NCBI GenBank assembly: GCA_013152085.1
Contig: JAADHC010000062.1
Span: forward strand, 1 to 33,381
From: Chlorobiota bacterium
GTDB taxonomy: Bacteria > Bacteroidota > Bacteroidia > Bacteroidales > VadinHA17
Reading direction: 5' to 3'
Length of the DNA: 33,381 nt
The notes under the pieces were generated by a model. The model ran no database searches. It was not told where the DNA came from and worked only from the letters and a program-made list of their open reading frames with translations. Of this stretch, positions 25,014 through 33,381 are shown piece after piece. Numbering within the stretch: position 1 is the stretch's first letter; the number at the start of each line of letters is the position of its first letter. The translations under genes were made by a program, and so were the position numbers.

Positions 25014-26021
25014 ATGGATTGGCACAAATTACCATTTGGTTATCAAAAAACCAGCTATAATCTAAGAAGCATATATCAAAACGGAGTATGGAGTCCGCTT
25101 GAAGCGTATGATTCAGAGTATTTAACCTTACACATGGCAGCCACAAGCCTGCATTATGGTCAGGAAATATTTGAAGGGATGAAAGCCTTTAAAGGCAAGG
25201 ATGATAAGATCAGGGTTTTCCGTTGGGAGGAAAATGCGAAGCGGTTTCAGCATTCTGCAAAGGGGGTACTTATGCCTGAAGTTTCGGTAGAATTGTTTCG
25301 TGAAGCCATCTTTAAAGTAATACTCCTGAATAAGGAATATGTTCCACCTTATGGAACGGGAGCATCCCTTTATATCCGGCCACTGATGATCGGAACAGGG
25401 GCAGAAGTTGGTGTTAAACCGGCTGATGAATATCTTTTTCTCGTTTTTGTAACACCGGTAGGTCCATATTTTAAAGAAGGGTTTAAACCTGTAAATATGA
25501 TGATTAGCAGGGAGTATGACAGGGCTGCCCCTTTGGGTACGGGAACTTTTAAAACCGGCGGAAATTATGCGGGTGGCTTGCGGGCGATACGTAAAGCACA
25601 TGAAATGGGTTATGCCAATGCCATTTTTCTGGATGCGAAAGAGAAGAAATTTATTGATGAGTGTGGGCCGGCAAACTTTTTCGGGATTAAACAGAATACA
25701 TACGTAACTCCCGAATCAACTTCAATCCTCAACTCAATAACCAATAAAAGCCTGTTACAAATTGCACAGGATCTGGGTATGAATACCGAACGCCGAAAAG
25801 TGCCGGTAACCGAACTTGAAACATTTGAAGAAACAGGAGCTTGTGGTACAGCGGCTGTCATCAGTCCCATATATAAGATTTTTGATCCTGATACACAAAA
25901 AACATATACGTACGGAGACGGGGAACCGGGACCTGTATCATCCAGGCTTTATAAAAAACTTACGGCAATACAACAGGGGGATGAACCTGATCTGCATAAC
26001 TGGACGACAGTCGTCGAATAA
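25014..26021 (+). CDS. ilvE: Branched-chain amino acid aminotransferase
   Basis: This 335-residue class IV PLP enzyme transfers the amino group between glutamate and the 2-oxo acids of leucine, isoleucine and valine. It begins MDWHKLPFGYQKTSYNLRSI. It has the substrate/PLP motifs HYGQEIFEGMKAF (about 47-59) and SLYIRPLMIGTGAEVGV, the PLP lysine K180 in GTFKTGGNYAGG, and the late DECGPANFFGI and ETGACGTAAVISPI segments. Length and motifs fit the eukaryote-like (group II) BCAT subfamily common in Bacteroidetes. It is the first gene of a co-directional run with ftsX nine bases downstream and has a well-formed promoter candidate. Pairing of an amino-acid enzyme with cell-envelope genes is positional and need not be functional. 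Confidence 0.95.
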   Translation: MDWHKLPFGYQKTSYNLRSIYQNGVWSPLEAYDSEYLTLHMAATSLHYGQEIFEGMKAFKGKDDKIRVFRWEENAKRFQHSAKGVLMPEVSVELFREAIFKVILLNKEYVPPYGTGASLYIRPLMIGTGAEVGVKPADEYLFLVFVTPVGPYFKEGFKPVNMMISREYDRAAPLGTGTFKTGGNYAGGLRAIRKAHEMGYANAIFLDAKEKKFIDECGPANFFGIKQNTYVTPESTSILNSITNKSLLQIAQDLGMNTERRKVPVTELETFEETGACGTAAVISPIYKIFDPDTQKTYTYGDGEPGPVSSRLYKKLTAIQQGDEPDLHNWTTVVE

Positions 26022-26030
26022 ATAAAAACC

Positions 26031-26924
26031 TTGAAACAACAAACAGGTTTGAATAAAAACCGGCAACATACAACCAAACAGCGGCTGAGAAGTTCATATG
26101 TAACTTCCCTGATCAGCATTACACTGGTATTATTTGTGGTAGGGTTGCTTGGTCTGGTGATCGTATATGCTAAAAAAATATCCGAATTTGTTCGTGAGAG
26201 TATCAACATATCTCTGATTTTAAATGAAAATGCCAAAGATGTGGATGTCCGTCTTCTTCAGAAAACACTGGATGCCACAACGTATGTGAAATCGACTAGA
26301 TTTGTATCAAAAGAGGAAGCGGCAACGCAACTTGAAGATGAACTTGGAGAAGATTTTCTCAGTGTATTGGGATATAATCCGCTTTCTTCATCTATTGATA
26401 TTTATCTGCATTCGGCCTATACACAACAGGACAGTATGAAGAAAATAGAAAAAGAGTTAAAATCCAATCCGCTTGTAAAAGAAGTATATTACCGGAAATC
26501 CTTGTTAGAAGTAATTAACCGGAATCTGCAACATATAAGTATGATTATCTTTATATTCAGTATCCTGCTATTGGCTGTTGCCCTTGCATTAATTAATAAC
26601 ACAATACGCATTGCCATCTATGCGCGCCGGTTTCTGATACGTACGATGCAACTTATTGGGGCCAGTCGTTCGTTTATCCGTAAACCGTTTGTATTAAGAG
26701 GAATATTTATGGGATTGGTTGGCGGGATTCTTTCTGTGGGCATGCTGACCGGTTTGTTGTACTATGTGTATCGTGAATTTAACGATTTATATCTCATTAA
26801 AGACCCTCAGTTACTAGGCCTGCTTATGGTCGTTATTATTTTATTTGGTATTTTGCTGAACTGGATTTCAACATATCTGGCTGTAAACAGGTATCTGTCA
26901 CTGGATGAAGACCAATTGTATTAA
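26031..26924 (+). CDS. ftsX: Cell division protein FtsX (permease-like)
   Basis: This is 297 residues from a TTG at 26031; there is no in-frame ATG before the first membrane helix and the upstream in-frame stop is that of ilvE. FtsX partners the ATPase FtsE at the septum, where the complex controls cell-wall hydrolases. The topology is the family's: a cytoplasmic N-terminus rich in basic residues, TM1 (about 25-47), an extracytoplasmic loop (48-170), TM2 (about 172-192), TM3 (about 222-245) and TM4 (about 262-283). The GASRSFIRKPFVLRGIFMG segment before TM3 is typical of FtsX. No ftsE is in the window, consistent with the usual separation of the two genes in Bacteroidetes. Confidence 0.92.
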   Translation: MKQQTGLNKNRQHTTKQRLRSSYVTSLISITLVLFVVGLLGLVIVYAKKISEFVRESINISLILNENAKDVDVRLLQKTLDATTYVKSTRFVSKEEAATQLEDELGEDFLSVLGYNPLSSSIDIYLHSAYTQQDSMKKIEKELKSNPLVKEVYYRKSLLEVINRNLQHISMIIFIFSILLLAVALALINNTIRIAIYARRFLIRTMQLIGASRSFIRKPFVLRGIFMGLVGGILSVGMLTGLLYYVYREFNDLYLIKDPQLLGLLMVVIILFGILLNWISTYLAVNRYLSLDEDQLY

Positions 26925-26927
26925 GTT

Positions 26928-27170
26928 ATGGAAAAAAAGAAAATTGACGAGGAAAACAATTCACCCTTTGCATTGGGTAAGAAAAATTACTTATGGATTG
27001 CCATAGGATTATTTATTATCATGCTTGGCTTTTTACTGATGGCCGGAGGTAAATCAGATGATCCGAAAGTTTTCAATCCTGCTATTTTCAGTTTCAGAAG
27101 AATCACACTGGCTCCCCTGGTGGTTTTGTTTGGCTTCGTATTTGAGATTTGGGCCATCATGAAAAAATAG
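26928..27170 (+). CDS. DUF3098 family small membrane protein
   Basis: This 80-residue protein has two predicted membrane helices, about 22-40 (YLWIAIGLFIIMLGFLLMAG) and 60-77 (LAPLVVLFGFVFEIWAIM). They are separated by a short loop with the family phrase DPKVFNPAIFSFRRI. DUF3098 genes are found almost only in Bacteroidetes and commonly lie between ftsX and uppP, exactly as here. The function is unknown. It starts three bases after the ftsX stop, so translation is likely coupled. The position suggests a role with FtsX or in envelope assembly, but nothing in the sequence proves it. Confidence 0.9.
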   Translation: MEKKKIDEENNSPFALGKKNYLWIAIGLFIIMLGFLLMAGGKSDDPKVFNPAIFSFRRITLAPLVVLFGFVFEIWAIMKK

Positions 27171-27203
27171 GATTGTTGTTCTGAACCTGAAAAATTTTGA
27201 ATA

Positions 27204-27986
27204 ATGCAGGAATTACAAGCTTTTTTACTGGGTTTATTGCAGGGTTTGACAGAGTTTTTGCCGGTAAGCAGTTCGGGACATCTTGAAATCGGCAAACATT
27301 TTATTTCCCCTGAGTGGGGTGAAAGTCTTTATTTTACAGTAGTTGTTCACGGAGCCACGGTACTCAGTATCCTGGTGGTGTTCTGGAAAGATATTATCAG
27401 GTTATTCAACGGATTTTTCCGGTTCAGAAAAAATGAAGAATCCGTCTATTTGTATAAATTGTTATTTTCAGCGATTCCGGTAGCCCTGTTGGGTGTACTT
27501 TTTAAAGACCGGATTGAGATATTATTTTCGGGAAATATACACCTGGTTGCCTGGGCATTGATGATTACGGCAATTTTTCTGACCATTGCTTCATTCGTAA
27601 AAAGTACCGGACGAAAAATTACCTGGTTGGATGCACTGATCATAGGTATGGCTCAGGCCATTGCTGTTGTTCCGGGAATTTCCAGATCAGGGTCAACCAT
27701 TGCTACAGGCTTAATGCTTGGTAACCAACGGGAAGAGATCACCCGGTTCTCCTTTTTAATGGTTATTCTACCGGTAATCGGAGCCAATTTTCTGGAAATT
27801 GCCGGTGGAGACTTATCCGCTTCTTCTTCAGTGGGAATACCGGCATTGATTATAGGTTTTATTACAGCCTTTATTTCCGGGTTTTTTGCCTGTAAGTGGA
27901 TGATTGCCATCGTAAATAGGGGGAAATTGTATTTCTTTGCGATTTATTGTTTGATTCTTGCCGTTAGCGTTCTTCTTTTCACCTGA
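27204..27986 (+). CDS. uppP: Undecaprenyl-diphosphatase UppP (BacA)
   Basis: This 260-residue polytopic membrane enzyme dephosphorylates undecaprenyl diphosphate to the carrier lipid used in peptidoglycan and polysaccharide export; overproduction gives bacitracin resistance in other bacteria. The two conserved catalytic regions are present: LLQGLTEFLPVSSSGHL at residues 11-27 and VPGISRSGSTIATGLMLG near 155-172. Several further hydrophobic segments run to the C-terminus. Length is standard. It lies 33 bases after DUF3098 and 17 bases before truB in the co-directional run. Confidence 0.96.
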   Translation: MQELQAFLLGLLQGLTEFLPVSSSGHLEIGKHFISPEWGESLYFTVVVHGATVLSILVVFWKDIIRLFNGFFRFRKNEESVYLYKLLFSAIPVALLGVLFKDRIEILFSGNIHLVAWALMITAIFLTIASFVKSTGRKITWLDALIIGMAQAIAVVPGISRSGSTIATGLMLGNQREEITRFSFLMVILPVIGANFLEIAGGDLSASSSVGIPALIIGFITAFISGFFACKWMIAIVNRGKLYFFAIYCLILAVSVLLFT

Positions 27987-28003
27987 TATAAAAAACACAC
28001 AAT

Positions 28004-28702
28004 TTGAATTTTCATTTCGAAGAAGGGGAAATAATACTCATTGATAAGCCAAAAAACTGGACATCCTTCGATATTGTAAAAAAAATCAGGATTCTGCTAC
28101 GGTATTACCGGGGAATCCAGAAAATAAAAGTCGGACATGCCGGAACGCTCGATCCTCTGGCAACAGGATTACTCATTTGTTGTACAGGAAAGGCAACCAG
28201 GAGGATTGTCGAATTTCAGGAAATGGATAAAGAGTATGTAGCAACAGTTGAATTGGGCAGGACAACCCCCTCCTTTGATCTCGAAACAGAAGCAAACAAA
28301 ATCTATCCTGTAGATCATATCACGGAAGAGGTTGTCCGCGGGATCCTGACACAATTTATTGGAGAACAGGAACAGATGCCGCCGGCTTACTCGGCAAAAA
28401 ACGTGAAAGGTAAGAGGGCATATCAACTGGCCAGAGCGGGAGAAATATTTGAACTGAAAGCTAAGCGGATTGAAATTAAGGAGATTAAACTATTAGATAT
28501 CTCACTACCTGCTTTTAGCATAAAGGTGCGATGCTCCAGGGGAACATATGTTCGTTCCTTGGTCCGGGACATCGGTATTGCTCTACACAGCGGTGCGGTG
28601 ATGACATCTTTAAAACGTACTGCAATAGGTGATTATAAAGTAGAAGACGCGTTGAGTCCGAAAAAACTTGAAAAATTTTTATCAGAAACAGAACAAATCT
28701 GA
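28004..28702 (+). CDS. truB: tRNA pseudouridine(55) synthase TruB
   Basis: This 232-residue enzyme isomerises U55 of the tRNA T-loop to pseudouridine. The start used is TTG at 28004, since there is no in-frame ATG before the conserved IILIDKPKNWTSFDIVKKIR segment (about 10-29). The catalytic aspartate is D50 in GHAGTLDPLATGLL, followed by KEYVATVELGRTTPSFDLE, the MPPAYSAKNVKGKRAYQLAR motif and RCSRGTYVRSLVRDIG near 178-193. The length is that of the shorter TruB form without a long C-terminal PUA domain, as usual in Bacteroidetes. It is followed 50 bases later by queA, another tRNA modification gene. Confidence 0.95.
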   Translation: MNFHFEEGEIILIDKPKNWTSFDIVKKIRILLRYYRGIQKIKVGHAGTLDPLATGLLICCTGKATRRIVEFQEMDKEYVATVELGRTTPSFDLETEANKIYPVDHITEEVVRGILTQFIGEQEQMPPAYSAKNVKGKRAYQLARAGEIFELKAKRIEIKEIKLLDISLPAFSIKVRCSRGTYVRSLVRDIGIALHSGAVMTSLKRTAIGDYKVEDALSPKKLEKFLSETEQI

Positions 28703-28752
28703 TTTTCTTACGTATAAATGGTATCTTTTTTTGTGCATAAAAATTCGGATAT

Positions 28753-29808
28753 ATGGGAATGAAATTATCACAATTCAATTATGATTTACCGGAGAAACTC
28801 ATTGCAAAATATCCGGCAAAAAACAGGGATGAATCGAGACTGTTGGTACTCCGCCGGAACAGCGGCAAGATGGAACATAAAACTTTCAAGGAAATCATTA
28901 GCTATTTTGATGATCAGGATGTAATGGTGTTTAATGACACCAGGGTTTTTCCGGCCAGGTTGTATGGCAACAAGGAAAAAACAGGTGCTGAAATTGAGGT
29001 GTTTTTGTTGCGGGAATTGAATCGCGAACAGCGGTTATGGGATGTGTTGGTTGATCCGGCACGTAAAATACGGATTGGCAACAAACTCTATTTCGGAGAA
29101 AATGATATGCTTGTTGCTGAAGTGATTGACAACACAACTTCCCGTGGAAGAACATTACGGTTTTTATATGATGGCCCTTATGAAGAGTTTAAGAAAACAT
29201 TATATAAGCTGGGAGAGACACCACTGCCAAAATTCATTAACCGGCCTGTTGAACCGGAAGATGCAGAACGGTACCAAACGATTTTCGCCCGTCATGAAGG
29301 AGCCGTTGCAGCGCCCACCGCTGGTATGCACTATAGCAGGGAGCTTATGAAACGTCTTGAAATTAAAGGAGTGCAATTTGCTTATATTACCTTGCATGTG
29401 GGGTTGGGAAATTTCCGGTCGGTAGATGTCGAAGATCTGACCAAACACAAAATGGATTCGGAAAGGATTATTATTTCTGACGATGCTGTAAAAACGGTTA
29501 ACCAGGCCAAGGATTGCAGGAAGAAGATTTGTGCGGTTGGAACAACGGTTTTGCGAACTCTGGAAAGTTCTGTTTCTACAGACGGGCATCTGAAACCTTA
29601 TGATGGCTGGACGAACAAGTTTATTTTCCCTCCTTATGAAGTAAGAGTACCCAACGTAATGGTAACTAATTTTCACTTACCCTTTTCCACTTTGCTGATT
29701 ATGGTATCTGCATTTGCCGGTTATGATCAGCTTTTCAAAGCTTATCAGGTGGCCATTAAGGAAAAATACCGGTTTGGCACTTACGGAGATGCCATGCTCA
29801 TTCTATAG
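28753..29808 (+). CDS. queA: S-adenosylmethionine:tRNA ribosyltransferase-isomerase QueA
   Basis: This 351-residue enzyme transfers and isomerises the ribosyl part of SAM onto preQ1 in tRNA to make epoxyqueuosine. It starts [20 protein letters not shown]; the third-codon ATG at 28759 is an equally good start. Characteristic text includes [18 protein letters not shown] (about 57-74), then [51 protein letters not shown] and a C-terminal [16 protein letters not shown]. The length is complete. It is the last gene of the run and converges on the uracil-DNA glycosylase gene, 15 bases between stops. Confidence 0.96.
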   Translation: MGMKLSQFNYDLPEKLIAKYPAKNRDESRLLVLRRNSGKMEHKTFKEIISYFDDQDVMVFNDTRVFPARLYGNKEKTGAEIEVFLLRELNREQRLWDVLVDPARKIRIGNKLYFGENDMLVAEVIDNTTSRGRTLRFLYDGPYEEFKKTLYKLGETPLPKFINRPVEPEDAERYQTIFARHEGAVAAPTAGMHYSRELMKRLEIKGVQFAYITLHVGLGNFRSVDVEDLTKHKMDSERIIISDDAVKTVNQAKDCRKKICAVGTTVLRTLESSVSTDGHLKPYDGWTNKFIFPPYEVRVPNVMVTNFHLPFSTLLIMVSAFAGYDQLFKAYQVAIKEKYRFGTYGDAMLIL

Positions 29809-29823
29809 ATAGATAGAAAAGGA

Positions 29824-30417
29824 TTAGATATAGGGTGAAGTATGATCAGGGTTAACCAGTTCACGGTATTTGGCTACAACCTTTTTAAAATCTTCCCAGG
29901 TAGGCCTTTTCAGATTAGGATTCCTGAGCAATGCTGATGGATGAAATACCGGCATAACCCAGCGGTTGTGCCATTCTATCCAGGTTCCTCTAACCTGGGA
30001 TATTCTTAGTTTCGGGTCAAGGAGCCCGTTCAGTGCCGTTGCTCCAAGCAGGATAATAATTTTTGGGTTGACAAATTCGACCTGTTGTAAGAGATAAGGA
30101 AGGCACATGGAGCGTTCTTCGGGAAGTGGTGCACGGTTGTTGGGAGGCCTGCATTTCACAATGTTACCGATAAAAACATGCTCCTTTCTGGTAAATCCGC
30201 ATGCGGCCAGTATTTTATCCAGTAACTGACCCGAGCGGCCAACAAAGGGTCGTCCGGTAAGATCCTCATCACGTCCGGGACCTTCACCAATGCAAAAGAT
30301 ACCTGCGTGTAGGTTTCCTTCGCCAAAAACCGGATGGGTTCGGGTTTTACTTAATTGACATTTTGTACAATTTAAAACTTCTGTCTTTAGCACTTCAAAT
30401 TCAGCGTTCATAATCAA
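29824..30417 (-). CDS. Family 4-type uracil-DNA glycosylase (4Fe-4S)
   Basis: This 197-residue glycosylase removes uracil from DNA at the start of base excision repair. Four cysteines are placed as in iron-sulfur family 4 enzymes: C17 and C20 (NCTKCQLSKTR), C89 (NIVKCRPPNNRAP) and C105. The active-site motif is GEGPGRDED at 44-52 (GEAPG in most members), followed by GRPFVGRSGQLLDKIL. The second catalytic motif VFHPSALLRNP contains H159. Two in-frame ATGs two codons apart (30417, 30411) could start it. It stands alone on the minus strand between the queA run and the surface protein. Confidence 0.93.
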   Translation of the reverse strand: MIMNAEFEVLKTEVLNCTKCQLSKTRTHPVFGEGNLHAGIFCIGEGPGRDEDLTGRPFVGRSGQLLDKILAACGFTRKEHVFIGNIVKCRPPNNRAPLPEERSMCLPYLLQQVEFVNPKIIILLGATALNGLLDPKLRISQVRGTWIEWHNRWVMPVFHPSALLRNPNLKRPTWEDFKKVVAKYRELVNPDHTSPYI

Positions 30418-30709
30418 GACTTTAAAAAAGAGTTCTCTTATTTTTCAGCATAAAATTAACTTTTAATGGAAATATCCGTAAAAAAACAGACGGATTTATA
30501 TATTTTTATTTAAAAATTTATACTGCAACCTTTTGTACAACTTATGAGTCTTGTATATGATTAAATCAGAAAATTATAGTAATATAATTTTCAATAATCT
30601 GAATAAAGAATAACTTGTAACGAAATCCGGATTTATAAGTTTTGGATTAATTAGAAGAATAATGTAGGTTGATCTCCGGATAATTTATAACAGAGATTGA
30701 AAAAATTAT

Positions 30710-33381
30710 ATGCTCCGAAAGAGAAATAATATATATTTACTATTAAAGATTTTCTCGTTTCTAATAGTGGAGCTGTTTTTTTATTCTATTGTATTATCTC
30801 AAACAGGTCCGGGAGGTGTAGGGAATAGTTCTGATAATTTGTTGTGGCTTAAAGCTGATTCTATTCAGGGATTGATCAACAATGACCCGGTTGATACCTG
30901 GAGAGATATTTCCGGAAACAGCAATAATGTAACCCAGGCCACTGTAAATAATCAACCGACTTTTTTAACAAACTATCTAAACGGCTTCCCGGTAGTTTCT
31001 TTTAATCCGGTTAACAATGAATACCTGTCTGGAAATTTTGGGAGTGGTTTGTCTGCTCCATTTACAATTATTACTGTTGTTCGATTTGATAATACAAGTC
31101 AATATTCCTATGTCATTAATATCGGTGACGGAGGTGCAGATGCAAATGTGTCTGTTAGTCGGGATTACACAGCTCCTTATAATTCATATTACTGTTGGGC
31201 GGGTGGGGGCGAATATTATGATGCTCCTAAAGATTCTTTACAAGCGGGTGACCTGAAAATTATCAATGCTGTTCATACAGCAGCAGGAAATCATAATTTG
31301 TATTTTAACGGAATAAACCAAACGGTTACTCCTACAGGTTCTCCCGGGATTCTGAATCCGACCGGAACCTTAAACATTGGTAGAAGATGGAACGGTTCTT
31401 CAGGGAGTAATTATATGGAGGGTTATACTCCTGAAATAATAATATACAACAGGGAATTAAACTCAACCGAGCAAATTATAGTTGAAAACTATCTTTCCGC
31501 AAAATATGGGATATCGATTGCTGCATCAGGGAATGATTATTATAATTATGATGCAACACATTATTTTGATGTTGCCGGTATCGGGCGTAAAAGTCTGACT
31601 AGCGAGCATACTGTTGCAATGTCATCAGGAATTCTTCAAATAGGGCCGGCAACTGCTTTGGATGATGGAGAATTCTTGTTATTTGGACATCAAAATGGTT
31701 TATTAAGTAGTTGGACATCATCCGGTACACCAGCTGACACTATTCAAATTATTCCCAGAAATTGGAGGCTTGATGAAACAGGAAATGTTGGAAATGTTAC
31801 AATTTTGGCAGATTACAATTTTTTACCGCCGGCGCCTGCAAGTTGTTCCAATCATTATATTTTAGTTGACGGTGATGGTGATTTTAGTGCTGGTGCAACA
31901 ATCTATGAATTATCATTGGTGTCAGGTAGTCAATATGATGTTTCAAATGTAGTTATTAATAATGGAGATTACATTACTATAGGGATAGGATCTATGCCTG
32001 TAGCAGATGCAGGTTCCGGAGGAAATGAATGTGATCTGGATTTTGTTCTGGGAGCGACACCAAGTGTGGGTACGGGAACCTGGACAAAACAGAGTGGTCC
32101 CGGGACAGCTTCATTTGCTCCGGATGCAAATACTTCCAATGCAACGGTAACAGTTACGACTTATGGAACATATGTATTTCGGTGGACTGAGGTAAGCGGT
32201 AGTTGCAGTGACTTTGATGAAATCACGGTAAACTTTTATGAACAACCTGTAGCCAATGCCGGTAGCGGAGGGGATGAATGTGATCTGGATTTTGTCTTGG
32301 GAGCAACGCCAAGTGTGGGCACGGGAACCTGGACAAAACAGAGTGGTCCCGGTACAACCTTATTTACTCCGGATGCAAATACTCCCAATGCAACCGTCAC
32401 GGTATCAGCATATGGAACATATGTTTTCCGGTGGACAGAAGTAAACGGGAGTTGTAGTGATTTTGCAGAGGTTACGGTAAGTTTTGCCGAAACGGCAGAT
32501 GCCGGTCCCAACCAGGACTTGTGTGGAACGCTTGCTGCAAATCTTGCCGGAAACACTCCTTCTGCCGGAACAGGGACCTGGACAAAGGTTTCCGGTCCCG
32601 GTACAGTTGTCTTTTCAAATCCGAATCTTGCAACATCGACAGCTACGGTTAGCCTGTATGGGATATATGTATTCAGATGGACCATTGATAATAATGGCAG
32701 TTGTTCTACTTTTTCAGATGTAACCATCGACTTCAATGAAGATCCTACGGGACTGAGCGCAGGCGCCGATCAGGATCTATGCGGGACACTAACCACCAGC
32801 CTTACAGGCACAGCCCACACCTACCAGGTTGGGAGTGACCATACAGGGAGCACGGGCGTATGGACACAGGTCAGCGGAGTAGGTACGATCACATTCACTG
32901 ACAATACTGACCCGACCACTTCGATTACGACCGATCTTTATGGCAGTTATACGCTCAGGTGGACCGAGACGAACGGAACCTGTACCCAGTTTGATGATGT
33001 GGTTATCGACTTCAATGAAGACCCGACAGGATTATCAGCCGGAGCCGATCAGGATCTTTGTGGCGTATTGACAACGAACTTAACAGGCACTGCCCACACC
33101 TACCAGGTTGGGAGTGACCATACGGGAAGCACAGGCGTATGGACACAGGTAAGCGGTGTAGGTACGATAACTTTCACGGACAACACCGACCCGACGACAT
33201 TCATCACCGCCGATCTGTATGGCAGTTACACGCTCAGGTGGACCGAGACAAACGGGACCTGTACGCAGTTTGATGAGGTGGTAATAGATTTCAATGAAGA
33301 TCCTACGGGATTGAGCGCAGGCGCCGATCAGGATCTATGCGGCGTATTGACAACGAACTTAACAGGCACTGCCCACACCTA
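30710..33381 (+). CDS. Secreted repeat surface protein, C-terminus cut by window edge
   Basis: The frame is open from ATG 30710 to the last base (890 codons, no stop). A signal-like N-terminus (about 5-35, ending IVLSQ) precedes a LamG/concanavalin-like domain (about 45-265, LLWLKADSI, NGFPVVSFN, YMEGYTPEIIIYNRELN). A segment of the type found in Bacteroidetes gliding-associated proteins follows (about 266-425: NYLSAKYGISI, FDVAGIGR, EFLLFGHQ). From residue 430 come Ig/PKD-like repeats of 81-93 residues. Each has a DLCG- or ECDL-type Cys near the start and a G-S/T-C pair near the end, which could form one disulfide per repeat. Such proteins are typically exported by T9SS and end in a C-terminal sorting domain, here outside the window. 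It is probably an adhesin or matrix protein. Confidence 0.88.
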   Translation, partial: MLRKRNNIYLLLKIFSFLIVELFFYSIVLSQTGPGGVGNSSDNLLWLKADSIQGLINNDPVDTWRDISGNSNNVTQATVNNQPTFLTNYLNGFPVVSFNPVNNEYLSGNFGSGLSAPFTIITVVRFDNTSQYSYVINIGDGGADANVSVSRDYTAPYNSYYCWAGGGEYYDAPKDSLQAGDLKIINAVHTAAGNHNLYFNGINQTVTPTGSPGILNPTGTLNIGRRWNGSSGSNYMEGYTPEIIIYNRELNSTEQIIVENYLSAKYGISIAASGNDYYNYDATHYFDVAGIGRKSLTSEHTVAMSSGILQIGPATALDDGEFLLFGHQNGLLSSWTSSGTPADTIQIIPRNWRLDETGNVGNVTILADYNFLPPAPASCSNHYILVDGDGDFSAGATIYELSLVSGSQYDVSNVVINNGDYITIGIGSMPVADAGSGGNECDLDFVLGATPSVGTGTWTKQSGPGTASFAPDANTSNATVTVTTYGTYVFRWTEVSGSCSDFDEITVNFYEQPVANAGSGGDECDLDFVLGATPSVGTGTWTKQSGPGTTLFTPDANTPNATVTVSAYGTYVFRWTEVNGSCSDFAEVTVSFAETADAGPNQDLCGTLAANLAGNTPSAGTGTWTKVSGPGTVVFSNPNLATSTATVSLYGIYVFRWTIDNNGSCSTFSDVTIDFNEDPTGLSAGADQDLCGTLTTSLTGTAHTYQVGSDHTGSTGVWTQVSGVGTITFTDNTDPTTSITTDLYGSYTLRWTETNGTCTQFDDVVIDFNEDPTGLSAGADQDLCGVLTTNLTGTAHTYQVGSDHTGSTGVWTQVSGVGTITFTDNTDPTTFITADLYGSYTLRWTETNGTCTQFDEVVIDFNEDPTGLSAGADQDLCGVLTTNLTGTAHT
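31997..32740 (+). repeat. Three diverged Ig/PKD-like coding repeats
   Basis: Units begin near 31997, 32246 and 32489 (periods 249, 243 and then about 252-258 bases). They share the pattern A-G, then a Cys, GTGTWTK, SGPGT, ATV, YG-YVFRWT, G-S-C. The first two are close to each other in DNA and protein; the third is intermediate between them and the 279-base units that follow. Confidence 0.8.
32741..33381 (+). repeat. Near-identical 279-base tandem coding repeats
   Basis: Units start at 32741, 33020 and 33299, exactly 279 bases (93 codons) apart. The third is cut by the window edge. Protein copies are nearly identical (DPTGLSAGADQDLCG at the start, TNGTCTQFD near the end). Differences between the first two units are mostly synonymous third-base changes. 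The array is expected to continue past the right edge. Confidence 0.92.

Noticed and set aside
30418-30709. Promoter of the surface protein
   Set aside because: The spacer is AT-rich, but I found no exact TAnnTTTG with a spaced TTTG; the nearest (around 30636) is off by one base.
32236-32736. 166-codon minus-strand ORF
   Set aside because: Antisense to the surface-protein repeats; its repeated valine/proline-rich text mirrors the repeat DNA.
32741-33381. CRISPR array
   Set aside because: The 279-base units are in-frame coding repeats with no short repeat/spacer structure.

Overview
The window reads as chromosomal DNA of a Bacteroidetes (Bacteroidota) bacterium, probably Bacteroidales-like. 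The reasons are the type IX secretion (T9SS) component PorZ with its C-terminal sorting domain, the gene run ilvE-ftsX-DUF3098-uppP-truB-queA, a bacterial GH3 enzyme, a Y_Y_Y sensor domain, a large repetitive secreted protein, weak Shine-Dalgarno sequences, and several matches to the Bacteroidetes -7 promoter element TAnnTTTG. I see no tRNA, rRNA, CRISPR array, transposase or phage gene.

Layout. (1) 1-13506 is a signalling island. A multi-PAS protein on the minus strand is cut by the left edge. Divergent from it is a 1599-residue soluble PAS/GAF histidine kinase whose stop codon overlaps the start of a NarL/FixJ response regulator. Converging on that pair is a tightly packed minus-strand operon: a degenerate (pseudo-)receiver, a PAS histidine kinase, an Rcp1-type response regulator, and a hybrid kinase with receivers at both ends. 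(2) 13507-13928 is a gene-free stretch with several perfect inverted repeats. (3) 13929-17520, minus strand, holds a SiaC-family phosphoprotein (DUF1987), a deoxynucleoside kinase, a GH3 protein and RecO. (4) 17657-24895 holds two plus-strand class III nucleotide cyclases fused to HD domains. They flank a minus-strand block of porZ, an XTP/dITP pyrophosphatase and a double universal stress protein. (5) 25014-29808 is a co-directional housekeeping run: BCAA aminotransferase, FtsX, DUF3098, UppP, TruB, QueA. (6) A family 4 type uracil-DNA glycosylase lies on the minus strand. (7) From 30710 to the right edge runs a secreted surface protein with a LamG-like domain and Ig/PKD-like repeats. The last repeats are near-identical 279-base units.

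How it works together. Most of the window senses and transmits. Several soluble PAS/GAF sensors feed phosphorelays, and two cyclases probably make cAMP. One cyclase keeps an HD metal site and could also degrade a nucleotide; its membrane-bound paralogue has lost key HD ligands. SiaC-family proteins are phospho-switches that act on nucleotide cyclases elsewhere, so finding one here without its usual partners is suggestive. PorZ and the right-edge repeat protein link the window to T9SS and the cell surface. The observations most worth following are the cyclase-HD pair, the pseudo-receiver at the head of the relay operon, the identical Cys-x10-Cys-x2-Cys motif in two PAS domains, and the mosaic 279-base repeats.
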